Positions 30,276 to 38,652 of a DNA stretch of 64,000 nt are shown here, piece by piece. The notes below the pieces were generated by a model. It made no database searches, was not told the DNA's origin, and saw nothing but the letters and a program-made list of their open reading frames with translations. The position numbers and the translations under genes were made by a program. How positions within the stretch are numbered: the first letter of the stretch is position 1; each line of letters opens with the position of its first letter. This stretch comes from Paulinella micropora (lineage: Eukaryota; Cercozoa; Imbricatea; Euglyphida; Paulinellidae): NCBI GenBank assembly GCA_019918135.1, contig WBZZ01006723.1:40001-104000 (forward strand), given 5' to 3'.

Positions 30276-30836
30276 ATGGTTTCCAGAGCACCAACAAGGC
30301 CCCCCGCCGTGCAGCAGACTTTCGACATAAGAAAGAAATTTACTGAAGGACTTGGTTTAACACCAGCTTTGTGCCAGAACTGCCAAAAACCAGCCGACTG
30401 CAAGAGCTTTCATGAACGGGTTTTGCTATGGCAGCCCTTTACTATAACCTGCCCGTACAGAGTTCAGGCAGAGGAGCTAAACTTGGATCACCTGACCGCC
30501 TTTTTTCTGGACAATTACGAAAAATTAGCTCAAGAATTCAAGAAGGCCTTCCCAAAGATTGAGGGCATTTCTGTTACGAGCCGTATCTTTGAAAGTCATG
30601 TTAGGAGCAATCCAAAGGTCCTACCAATTGGGAACAACATTATCGTCTTGAAAAAGCAAGGTATTCTGTTCAAGAACGTGAGCAAGCCTTATGGACACGG
30701 ACAGAAGGATTTCGACGCCTACGTAGCGAGCTACATGCAGCTGCAGAAGATTCTTGCCAATCATGAAATGGCGCCCGATGTTTTTGGTTACTTGCTGGTA
30801 GTCGACGATAGTGGTCATTCTTCCCAAGCAGTGTGA
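30276..30836 (+). CDS. Hypothetical protein, 186 aa, same frame as the next ORF
   Basis: The ATG at 30,276 (MVSRAPTRPPAVQQTFD) opens a frame with a Cys pattern (ALCQNCQKPADCKSF) and a mixed alpha/beta body (NIIVLKKQGILFKNV, FGYLLVVDDSG). It stops at TGA 30,834. The next ORF starts with ATG two codons later in the same frame. Either two co-transcribed genes abut, or one ~550-codon gene is cut by a nonsense or read-through TGA. GC content is lower than in the flanking genes. No family recognised. Confidence 0.6.
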   Translation: MVSRAPTRPPAVQQTFDIRKKFTEGLGLTPALCQNCQKPADCKSFHERVLLWQPFTITCPYRVQAEELNLDHLTAFFLDNYEKLAQEFKKAFPKIEGISVTSRIFESHVRSNPKVLPIGNNIIVLKKQGILFKNVSKPYGHGQKDFDAYVASYMQLQKILANHEMAPDVFGYLLVVDDSGHSSQAV

Positions 30837-30842
30837 ATTGCT

Positions 30843-31928
30843 ATGGAATATATCCCTCCGCCCAATGCCCAAGAGAGCGCAGACATTGTGAATATTACAA
30901 CCGCGACTCGCGACACCCTGGTTAGCTTCGACGCGTTCTTACACACGGCAATCCCGTTCCTATCTAAAAAGGGCATCCTGTTTTATGATGACAAGCTTGA
31001 GAACATGCTACAGCGTGTAACTGGTACCGAACGACGCTTTCTACTCAACGACGTGGACCCGTACTTTTGTTTGGAATTCATGGAAATGGATGAGGTTGAA
31101 AGCCCTACAACGTTCCGGGAGACACTGGTGCTGTGCAATGCGCTGAGCCTGCTGGCTAACAGCCTTAGACTATCGGGCAAAAATCCTCTGGTAGAGCGCA
31201 TTCACAATTACGTCTTGGAATTGTTAAGCGGCGCTAAAGGCCAAGAAAGTTTTAAGCGATGTGCCAAATGGTGGTTTTCGAGTCTTCTGCGCCTTGGCCA
31301 AGTTCTCGAACGCCAAGCCAGTCCTAAGTACTGCTACGGACCGTGTTATGTGGCCTTTCACTACATGAACGAATTGCTGTACAACAAAAGCCAGGTTGGT
31401 TTAGGCAGAGGATTCGGAACAATCGGCTGGCTCAATGAAGTAGAAGAAGAGTGTGCATTTCTTGAAACAAAGGACGGATGGATCGCAGTTAAGCGCGAGT
31501 ATACAAAGCGTCAAAAGTCTGCTTTCAAAAAAATTGCGTTAGCCGACGTAGAACAGTTGCTTTCTTTCGTGATTCGTGCTTCCGCGGCCGTGCCTGTCAT
31601 TACACGGGACGCCCAACAAATTCCTTCTGAATTGAAGTCCCTTCAAGATGTTCGGGATGTCTCTTTTGGTTCGAACTATAGCTCAGACAACCATAGCCCC
31701 GCAGAAATGCCACAGGTGTCGTCACGCGTGCCTGCAGCCAGACAAAGGATTCCAAGGCTCCTCAACAATCAAGGAAATATTCCTGAAAACACGAGGAGTG
31801 CAAAGACAACGCATGCCAGAGATCCAAGACATATCAAAAAAGCACAAGTCTTTTCTCCCGGACTTGCCAATCAACTTCGTAAGAAACACAAAGATGAATT
31901 GAAACACGCAGAACAAGAAAGGAAATGA
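30843..31928 (+). CDS. Hypothetical protein, 361 aa
   Basis: A helical N-terminal two-thirds (DTLVSFDAFLHTAIPFLSK, ETLVLCNALSLLANSL, RCAKWWFSSLLRLGQVL) is followed by a basic, disordered tail from about residue 285 (SSRVPAARQRIPRLL ... KKHKDELKHAEQERK). The frame continues from the preceding ORF across TGA 30,834. ATTAAA at 31,958 follows the stop by 30 bases. I recognise no family. Intact frame and balanced codon use suggest it is functional. Confidence 0.6.
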   Translation: MEYIPPPNAQESADIVNITTATRDTLVSFDAFLHTAIPFLSKKGILFYDDKLENMLQRVTGTERRFLLNDVDPYFCLEFMEMDEVESPTTFRETLVLCNALSLLANSLRLSGKNPLVERIHNYVLELLSGAKGQESFKRCAKWWFSSLLRLGQVLERQASPKYCYGPCYVAFHYMNELLYNKSQVGLGRGFGTIGWLNEVEEECAFLETKDGWIAVKREYTKRQKSAFKKIALADVEQLLSFVIRASAAVPVITRDAQQIPSELKSLQDVRDVSFGSNYSSDNHSPAEMPQVSSRVPAARQRIPRLLNNQGNIPENTRSAKTTHARDPRHIKKAQVFSPGLANQLRKKHKDELKHAEQERK

Positions 31929-31957
31929 ACTACCCCCTGCGGCTGTTGGGATCTCTT

Positions 31958-31963
31958 ATTAAA
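31958..31963 (+). terminator. ATTAAA polyadenylation signal
   Basis: ATTAAA 30 bases downstream of the stop at 31,928. Confidence 0.5.
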
Positions 31964-31999
31964 AATGTTTACTAGTGTTAGTGTCTTTGCTGGGCAAGT

Positions 32000-32960
32000 T
32001 AAAAAAACCAAAATCTAACTGCGTCGGTGATACTTTTGGCTGGCAAATGTTGTATATTTTTGATTGTGGTTATGGATGGCGGTGTAGGCCGCAGTTTTTC
32101 GGCATATTTCTTTTTTTGCAAGAGGACATTTTGGCAATAACTGTGTAGCTCAAGCAAATTTTTAGGGAAAGAAAGGCGGGCGGGGAAAAAAGTAAATGTG
32201 CACAAAAATTCCCCGCCCGCCAATCTTTTCCCAAAATTTTTCTCTAGCTACACAGTTATTGCCGAAATGTCCTTCGCGAAAAAAAAAGTTTCTTGGGTGT
32301 GCCGCAAATTGCGGCATATATCATTTACCCGTAACTTCCGGCACATGTACATTTGTCGCGAAATTCACCGCAAAATCCGGAGCTAGTGAATTTTTTTTTT
32401 TGCAAAGGACATTTCGGCAATAACTGTTTAGCTAGAGAAAAATTTTGGGGAAAGAAAGGCGGGCGGGGAATTTTTGAGATTTACATTTTTTCCCTCCCAG
32501 TTTTTTTCCCCAAAATTTTCTCTAGCTACCTTCCAAATGCCGAAATGTCCTTCGCGAAAAAATATTTCTTTGGTGTGCCGCAAATTGCGGCATATATCAG
32601 TTACCCGTAACTTCCGGCACATGTACATTTGTCGCGAAATTCACCGCAAAATCCGGAGCTGGTGAAATTTTTTTTGCAAAGGACATTTCGGCAATAACTG
32701 TTTAGCTAGAGAAAAATTTTGGGGAAAGAAACTTGGGAGGGGAATTTTTGAGATTTACATTTTTTTTCCCCTCCCGAGTTTTTTTCCCCCAAAATTTTCT
32801 CTAGCTACCTTCCAAATGCCGAAATGTCCTTCGCCCAAAAAAAAATTTTTATTGTACCGCAAATTGCGGCAAATATCCGTTACCCGTAACTTCCGGCACA
32901 TGTACATTTGTCGCGAAATCCATCCAGAAAAGTCCTACAGCCAGTGAAGTGCAGCTAAAT
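32000..32960. repeat. Array of ~280-bp fold-back repeat units (left arm of palindrome)
   Basis: The string ACCCGTAACTTCCGGCACAT, running into ATGTACATTTGTCGCGAAAT, occurs at about 32,326, 32,603 and 32,881, a period of about 277. Each unit also contains a hairpin: AAGGACATTTCGGCAAT and CTAGAGAAAAATTTTGGGG on one side pair with CCCCAAAATTTTCTCTAGC and CCGAAATGTCCTT on the other, around a GGCGGGCGGGG core. GCCGCAAATTGCGGC is a perfect short palindrome in each unit. A more diverged partial unit lies at 32,000-32,170. These look like miniature fold-back transposons or structured regulatory repeats. Confidence 0.75.
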
Positions 32961-33046
32961 ACCAAAGACTTCATCCAAAATAAAGTTCTTTTAATTCTTT
33001 TTTTAGACTCTGTCGTTTTGTAGGTCTGATTTGCGTGTGTTTCTTT

Positions 33047-33664
33047 TTACTTTGGGCAGCCACACCCGGCGCAAGCTGTGTGACCTGTGCTCCCCAAAAA
33101 TTCTTCCACTCCTTCTTTTGGAACGCCTGTGTCAACAAATCTTGTTAGCACTCTTTTAGTCATTCTGCGTCGCTCTCGATCGGGCTCGTTTCTCTTCATG
33201 GTCCAAAGTACCGAATTCAGCTTGTCAGTCAGCTCCACAACCTCAGGCGTCATTCTCCAGCCTTGCAGTTCCACGATCAGCTGGCGCAGTCCGTAATAAC
33301 CCAGTTGGTAGCAAGCGCGTTCTAGATCGACGGGGGTTATGACCGCGGACAACGCTTCTTGCCAGTCGGCAGGCAAACAAACGCTTGAACTCTTTAGGAA
33401 CTCGTTCAGCGTAGCTATTATCGTATTGGGGTAGTAACGCCCAAACAAAGGCAGCCTGCCATATATTGCGTTTGTCAACATCTCGTCTAGTAAACGCGCT
33501 TGCTTTACACGGCCAACAAGGTACTGCGGGCTTTCGTGCAATAGCGTAAATAACGCTTCTGCTAAGGGCTGCTTCACTGCGTCGGTGATGTCGTCCTGTG
33601 TGTAAGGTCTGCTCAATGTGCGGCCCTCCTGGTTTACCAGTTGGACTACTGGTTTCCTGTCCAA
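33047..33664 (-). CDS. BTB/KCTD-like protein, left copy, 205 codons
   Basis: The text fits a potassium-channel-tetramerisation-type BTB domain: ALFTLLHESPQYL, then GRYYPNTIIATLNEFLKSSSVCLP and ACYQLGYYGLRQLI, in the right order for residues ~38-135. A charged helical region and a Cys-rich end (TACAGCGCPK) follow. KCTD-type BTB domains assemble oligomers and often recruit cullin-3 ubiquitin ligases; several giant viruses carry BTB families. The listed start is a TTG at 33,664; an ATG start is not found in frame, so the true start or an upstream exon is unknown. Minus-strand ATTAAA lies about 55 bases after the stop. It mirrors the right copy, differing at Asp/Asn in the YTQ-DDI region. Confidence 0.55.
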   Translation of the reverse strand: MDRKPVVQLVNQEGRTLSRPYTQDDITDAVKQPLAEALFTLLHESPQYLVGRVKQARLLDEMLTNAIYGRLPLFGRYYPNTIIATLNEFLKSSSVCLPADWQEALSAVITPVDLERACYQLGYYGLRQLIVELQGWRMTPEVVELTDKLNSVLWTMKRNEPDRERRRMTKRVLTRFVDTGVPKEGVEEFLGSTGHTACAGCGCPK

Positions 33665-34206
33665 AATCCAGGTTTGGCCTCCGGTGAGGGATGTGAGCGA
33701 AATGTAAGCATTTCTCTCTGTTTTGACCGGCTTGCCCAGCTGGATTTTCTCTCTGTTTTGACGGATATTAAGGCCGACGTGGACGACATCAAATCACAGA
33801 TGAGACAAGACGACAAGCTTATGTTACGAGCAGACCGCTTTAAGGCAGAGGAGCAGCGCTTTGGAAATGAAGTGAAGCTAAAAACGACAGTGCACCAACA
33901 ATATAGCAAGCACCAGCACTGTCATGTGTGGCTGGTGCTTGTTATATTGTTGGTGCACTGTCGTTTTAGCTTCACTTCATTTCCAAAGCGCTGCTCCTCT
34001 GCCTTAAAGCGGTCTGCTCGTAACATAAGCTTGTCGTCTTGTCTCATCTGTGATTTGATGTCGTCCACGTCGGCCTTAATATCCGTCAAAACAGAGAGAA
34101 AATCCAGCTGGGCAAGCCGGTCAAAACAGAGAGAAATGCTTACATTTCGCTCACATCCCTCACCGGAGGCCAAACCTGGATTTTGGACAGGAAACCAGTA
34201 GTCCAA
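33641..34206. other. Palindrome centre with truncated coiled-coil reading frames
   Basis: From each arm a frame runs toward the centre, divergent from and overlapping the BTB gene start. It encodes a coiled-coil text (DFLSVLTDIKADVDDIKSQM, then DKLMLRADRFKAEEQRFGNE). At the centre each copy reads into its own mirror image and loses sense, so an original gene may have been cut when the palindrome formed. The frames lack ATG starts. TCTCTCTGTTTTGAC occurs twice within 50 bases in each arm. Confidence 0.4.
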
Positions 34207-34800
34207 CTGGTAAACCAGGAGGGCCGCACATTGAGCAGACCTTACACACAGAACGACATCACCGACGCAGTGAAGCAGCCCTTAGCAGAAGCGTTATTTA
34301 CGCTATTGCACGAAAGCCCGCAGTACCTTGTTGGCCGTGTAAAGCAAGCGCGTTTACTAGACGAGATGTTGACAAACGCAATATATGGCAGGCTGCCTTT
34401 GTTTGGGCGTTACTACCCCAATACGATAATAGCTACGCTGAACGAGTTCCTAAAGAGTTCAAGCGTTTGTTTGCCTGCCGACTGGCAAGAAGCGTTGTCC
34501 GCGGTCATAACCCCCGTCGATCTAGAACGCGCTTGCTACCAACTGGGTTATTACGGACTGCGCCAGCTGATCGTGGAACTGCAAGGCTGGAGAATGACGC
34601 CTGAGGTTGTGGAGCTGACTGACAAGCTGAATTCGGTACTTTGGACCATGAAGAGAAACGAGCCCGATCGAGAGCGACGCAGAATGACCAAAAGAGTGCT
34701 AACAAGATTTGTTGACACAGGCGTTCCAAAAGAAGGAGTGGAAGAATTTTTGGGGAGCACAGGTCACACAGCTTGCGCCGGGTGTGGCTGCCCAAAGTAA
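34183..34800 (+). CDS. BTB/KCTD-like protein, right copy, 205 codons
   Basis: Mirror copy of the gene at 33,047-33,664 and almost identical to it; one amino-acid change is seen near residue 23. The domain evidence is as for the left copy: TLLHESP, RYYPNTIIATLNEFL and ACYQLGYYGLRQLI. The in-frame text upstream of the TTG at 34,183 (NAYISLTSLTGGQTWI) is open back to a TGA at 34,051, so the protein may begin earlier with a non-ATG start or by splicing. ATTAAA at 34,852 lies 52 bases after the stop. Two nearly identical copies suggest either recent duplication or gene conversion within the palindrome. Confidence 0.55.
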   Translation: MDRKPVVQLVNQEGRTLSRPYTQNDITDAVKQPLAEALFTLLHESPQYLVGRVKQARLLDEMLTNAIYGRLPLFGRYYPNTIIATLNEFLKSSSVCLPADWQEALSAVITPVDLERACYQLGYYGLRQLIVELQGWRMTPEVVELTDKLNSVLWTMKRNEPDRERRRMTKRVLTRFVDTGVPKEGVEEFLGSTGHTACAGCGCPK

Positions 34801-34851
34801 AAAGAAACACACGCAAATCAGACCTACAAAACGACAGAGTCTAAAAAAAGA

Positions 34852-34857
34852 ATTAAA
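34852..34857 (+). terminator. ATTAAA polyadenylation signal (mirrored at 32,990-32,995 on the minus strand)
   Basis: AATTAAAAG lies about 50 bases downstream of each BTB copy, followed by ACTTTATTTTGG. Confidence 0.4.
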
Positions 34858-34889
34858 AGAACTTTATTTTGGATGAAGTCTTTGGTATT

Positions 34890-35672
34890 TAGCTGCACTT
34901 CACTGGCTGTAGGACTTTTCTGGATGGATTTCGCGACAAATGTACATGTGCCGGAAGTTACGGGTAACGGATATTTGCCGCAATTTGCGGTACAATAAAA
35001 ACTTTTTTTTGGGCGAAGGACATTTCGGCATTTGGAAGGTAGCTAGAGAAAAATTTTGGGGGAAAAAACTGGGAGGGAAAAAATGTAAATCTCAAAAATT
35101 CCCCGCCCGCCTTTCTTTCCCCAAAATTTTTCTCTAGCTAAACAGTTATTGCCGAAATGTCCTTTGCAAAAAAAAAAAATTTCGCCAGCTCCGAATTTTG
35201 CGGTGAATTTCGCGACAAATGTACATGTGCCGGAAGTTACGGGTAACTGATATATGCCGCAATTTGCGGCACACCAAAGAAATATTTTTTCGCGAAGGAC
35301 ATTTCGGCATTTGGAAGGTAGCTAGAGAAAATTTTGGGGGAAAAAAACTGGGAGGGAAAAAAATGTAAATCTCAAAAATTCCCCGCCCGCCTTTCTTTCC
35401 CCAAAATTTTTCTCTAGCTAAACAGTTATTGCCGAAATGTCCTTTGCAAAAAATTTTTTTTTCACCAGCTCCGGATTTTGCGGTGAATTTCGCGACAAAT
35501 GTACATGTGCCGGAAGTTACGGGTAAATGATATATGCCGCAATTTGCGGCACACCCAAGAAACTTTTTTTTCACGAAGGACATTTCGGCAATAACTGTGT
35601 AGCTAGAGAAAAATTTTGGGAAAAGATTGGCGGGCGGGGAATTTTTGTGCACATTTACTTTTTTCCCCGCCC
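34890..35672. repeat. Fold-back repeat array (right arm of palindrome)
   Basis: Inverted counterpart of the 32,175-32,960 array, with three units containing ATTTCGCGACAAATGTACAT at about 34,928, 35,208 and 35,489 (period ~280). The GGCGGGCGGGG/CCCCGCCCGCC hairpin cores lie at about 35,105, 35,383, 35,632 and 35,662. Confidence 0.75.
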
Positions 35673-35735
35673 GCCTTAATATCCGTCCGGGGAATGGAGT
35701 GGAGGCCGTGATAATTTCTTTTCGGGAGCTGTCAC

Positions 35736-36667
35736 TTGAGCGGGGGCGGTGACGGCGGCTCCAGCGGCGGCAGGTCTAGCGGCGGGGACTGCAGCACAAA
35801 GTCGGGCGGCAGCTCCGGCGGCAACGCCAGCGGCACCAGCGGCGGCAGCGGCAGCTCCAGTGGCGGCGGCGGGGGAGGGCACAAGGCCGTCGGCGGGCTG
35901 TCGGGCCGTCGCTTTCTTTTCTTGGGGCGGGGGGGCAGGAACCGCGCGTAACCCACGGAGCCCGCTGCGTGGCGGAGCGCCAGGGCCGACCTGCCGCGCC
36001 AGCCGGCCCCCGCGCTGACGGCCGACATGAGGTACACGTCGCCGTGGTCCAGCTGGATGCTCACCTCTCTGCCTACGGGGTACCCGCCAAAGTACCAGTG
36101 CCAGTGCAGGCCCATGGCGGCGCCGAGCCTCGCGCCGATCACGCCGGCCAGGCCGTCGTGGCCGTGCGGCGAGATGCCTTGGCGGCGGTTGTTCGAGTAC
36201 AGGTTGCCAAAGGCGGGACAGTCCCGCGCCTCCGGGATCAGCCCCTCTACCCCGCGCTTCAGCCGGGCCAGCAGCGGCAGCCGCCCGAGCGGCACGGCGC
36301 CGTCGGCCTGGCCGAAGGCCAGGGTCTGGCAGTTCTTGAGGGGGCAGCCGCCGCGCACCGGGGCGGGCCACTCCAGCGCCAGCAACTCGTCTTGTAGCAG
36401 GCTGCTAGCGCCCGCTGGTAACGGCAGGCCTAAGGCCATGGACCCCAATTCCATGAAACGCCACACGCCACGCCTAATCAACAGCACGCAGGCGTCGCCT
36501 TCGGGCGGCCGATCGCCGGGCTCCAGCCCTAGCTCTGCCAGGTCGAGCAAGTAGGTCTGCCACCTCAGCAGCCTGGCCCTTGCCGCGATCGCGCGTATAG
36601 TTTCGCCCGTGAAAAAGTCAGAGGGGGCCGCGCAGGGCTTGAACGACACGGTCAGGGTGCGGAACAT
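35736..36667 (-). CDS. 2-oxoglutarate/Fe(II) oxygenase (AlkB-like superfamily), 311 aa
   Basis: Such enzymes hydroxylate or demethylate nucleic acids or proteins using 2-oxoglutarate and iron. The region 153-241 fits the family: FGNLYSNNRRQGISPHGHDG, then IGARLGAAMGLHWHWYFGGYPVG, LDHGDVYLMS and LRHAAGSVGY. Metal ligands would be His168 or His170, Asp171 and His233, followed by an Arg/Lys site for the co-substrate. The usual HxD is here HGHD, one residue longer or shifted. The N-terminal 110 residues are unassigned. The C-terminus (from ~247) is basic and then a ~60-residue Pro/Leu-rich tail. The start ATG at 36,667 is clear. Intact frame. It lies immediately beside the palindrome, convergent with it. 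Confidence 0.7.
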
Positions 36668-37267
36668 GTAGGGGAGAGAGGAAAAGGAGGGTTAGGGTCT
36701 GGTCAGTCTTTTTTGGACAATTTTTTTAGGTCAAGGTTTTTTTTTGTGCCACAGGCGAAGACAAAAGAAGTAGGGGTGTGTGCAGGGAGAAAAAAAAATG
36801 CTTCCCAAGAGGAGTAGTTCGCAATTGTTCTACATCTAAAAAAAAGAGCTCAAGAGGGGGGGGGGCGGCCCCCCCCCCCCCCAGTGCCTCTCCTTTGGCG
36901 TCGGTTTTTTTTGGTACTTCTTTTCCTGCGGCCCCCCCCCCACCACACACACAATTGTTAAAACCGGAAGCGTGCCCCCCCCCCAACCTCCTGTTCTCTC
37001 TCTCTGGTTGTTCACGAGATCTTATTCCCCTCCCCCCCCCTCCCTTCCCATCTCTTGCGTACTGTTTCCGTACAAGGCCCCCCCCCCTTCCCCGTTGCTT
37101 TCCTTTCTAGCACTAGTACCGTTCTTTGCCTTCATTCCCTTTTTTTTCTCGGGGGAGGTTCTCCCCAACTTCTTCGCGACCGCCATTTGTTTTTTTTGTG
37201 TCCTTCTCTCGCTTTCTCCCCGCACGGCGCTGCGAACAACAACAAAACCAAAAAAAGAGAGTAGCGA
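36668..37267. promoter_or_regulatory. Intergenic with poly-C/G tracts between divergent genes
   Basis: It separates the minus-strand oxygenase from the plus-strand gene at 37,268 and so should contain two promoters. It has C/G runs (36,868-36,884, 36,940, 37,029, 37,078), with TGCCTCTCCTTTGGCGTCGG after the first, similar to the region at 29,226-29,270. No gene seen. Confidence 0.4.
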
Positions 37268-38261
37268 ATGCAGGGCTCGCCCGGTTTGCCCGAGCCCTGC
37301 CGTGTCAACTGGGACGGTACAGCCGCGCCTGGCAACATTGCTCTATTTCGTTTCGCGCCAGACGACGGTGCACGCAAGGCGCTGCTGCAAAGGCTCATCT
37401 GCACCCCACGGTCGCTAACTCAGACAGTAGACGACGTGCTGGCCGAGGGCTGGCAGCACTGCCCCGGCACTGAACTGGCGATGCTGTGGTGCGTGTTCCA
37501 CAAGAACCCGCACGGCATCCGGAGCGTGTGCACCAAGGGCCGGAAGATCGCGTGGGCGCGGGGGCAGCTGCTCGCGGACCTGCTATTAGAGCTAGGCGCC
37601 GATCCTGTCGAGTACGCCAGCCACAAAACCAGCGCCGAGCAATGGCTGTTTGTGCGGCGGTGCTGGGGCCGCGCGGCGCCCCACGCCCAAAAATGCCTGC
37701 GAAACATCTTCGAACAGACCACGCGCGCCGTGCACAGACGACAGTCGGCCGCGCAAGCGCGGCGCGTGGCCGACGCGCTGCGCCTGTCGCAGGCCATCGT
37801 TGGCGACCAACTCTCGCTGCGCCTGGTCCCGCGCGGGGCAGCCCGTGCAGGAAATCCCGATGTTCCTGGACCGCGCAGCGGTGGACCGCGGCCGCGTGCG
37901 GCTGTGGCTGCGGCTGTACCGCTGTGCGGGAGGCGAGCACGCGCTGAACTGGGTACGCGACGACGACAGCCGGCTGATCGAGGCGACGGGAGCCGACGGG
38001 CGCGATACGGCAGCGCTGGCCAAGCTTGCAGGTGTCTCGCCCGCCTCGTACGTCCGTGTGACGTTAGTGCGCAAGGGCGGCAGCCTGTGCGGGCTGCGCG
38101 CACAGTGGCCTGGGTACTGCGAGGCGGACTGGAGCGGGCTCGACAGCGGCCGCGAACGCTGGTACACGCACGAGCTCGCGCCCTGGTGTATAGAATGTCT
38201 GCGCTGGCCCGTGTGCGTCGCCGGTTTGGTCGGGCAGTACCTGGGGCCCGTACATTTCTAA
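37268..38261 (+). pseudogene. Hypothetical protein, ~330 codons, one frameshift
   Basis: The ATG at 37,268 (MQGSPGLPEPCRVNWDGTAAPGN) leads through a helical, Arg/Cys-containing region (ALLQRLICTPRSLTQTVDDVL, ELAMLWCVFHKNP). Near 37,845 the frame changes from LRLVPRGAARAG to QPVQEIPMFLDRAAVDRGRVRLWLRLYRC, which continues to TAA at 38,259. The second half reads as a compact domain with several Trp and Cys (WYTHELAPWCIECLRWPVCV). No family recognised. Confidence 0.5.
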
Positions 38262-38325
38262 GTCAAAAACAAACATCGTTCCTTCCTTGCGACAGCGCGC
38301 GCAGAAACTCTCGGGGGGGGGGGGC

Positions 38326-38358
<33 letters not shown>

Positions 38359-38652
38359 AAGGAGGGAGGGAGAGAGAGCAGCAGGGGAGGAGAGGGAGCA
38401 GGGGCGCGCAAAAAAATCTTAGACATTTGTACGACGTTCCTGTTTTCTTTTCTTCCTGGCCACAACCTCCCGCGGCACAAAAAAGGAATTGGTGGGGTAG
38501 AGAAGAGGAGGGGAGCGGGGGAGGGGCGTGAGGCCGCGGAAAGAGGGGCAAAGCGCAACAAGGACTGCCCGCTGGGAGTGTCTTTACCAAAAAAACAAGC
38601 ATACTTTTAAAAAAAGGCACCCAAAAAAAACAAGGGGGCTCGTGCGAATCCG
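38262..38652. repeat. Intergenic with G run and (GA)n simple repeat
   Basis: A G9 run at about 38,315 is followed by alternating GA from about 38,325 to 38,390, and more purine-rich sequence. No gene is seen. Confidence 0.55.

Larger units (their letters stand above)
32175..35672. repeat. 3.5-kb near-perfect palindrome
   Basis: The left arm (from GGCGGGCGGGGAAAAAAGTA at 32,175) and the right arm (ending at the same sequence inverted, 35,672) mirror each other around 33,923/33,924. A ~13-base loop lies at 33,918-33,930. The two 205-codon ORFs mirror exactly (33,047+34,800 = 33,664+34,183). The arms differ at a few sites, for example five versus four A in GCTAAAAACGACAG, AGGACGACAT versus AGAACGACAT, and repeat details. 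Both outer ends lie inside the CCCCGCCCGCC hairpin core of a fold-back unit. Such a structure can arise by template switching at a hairpin, from a hairpin genome end, or as a long-read artefact. Confidence 0.85.

Noticed and set aside
32196..35652. ORFs within the fold-back repeats (Lys/Phe-rich, 60-168 codons)
   Set aside because: They arise from A/T runs in repeats and change between units; no sign of coding.
32000..35690. CRISPR array in the repeated region
   Set aside because: Repeats are ~280-bp fold-back units in eukaryote-like DNA, without short regular repeats, variable spacers or cas genes.
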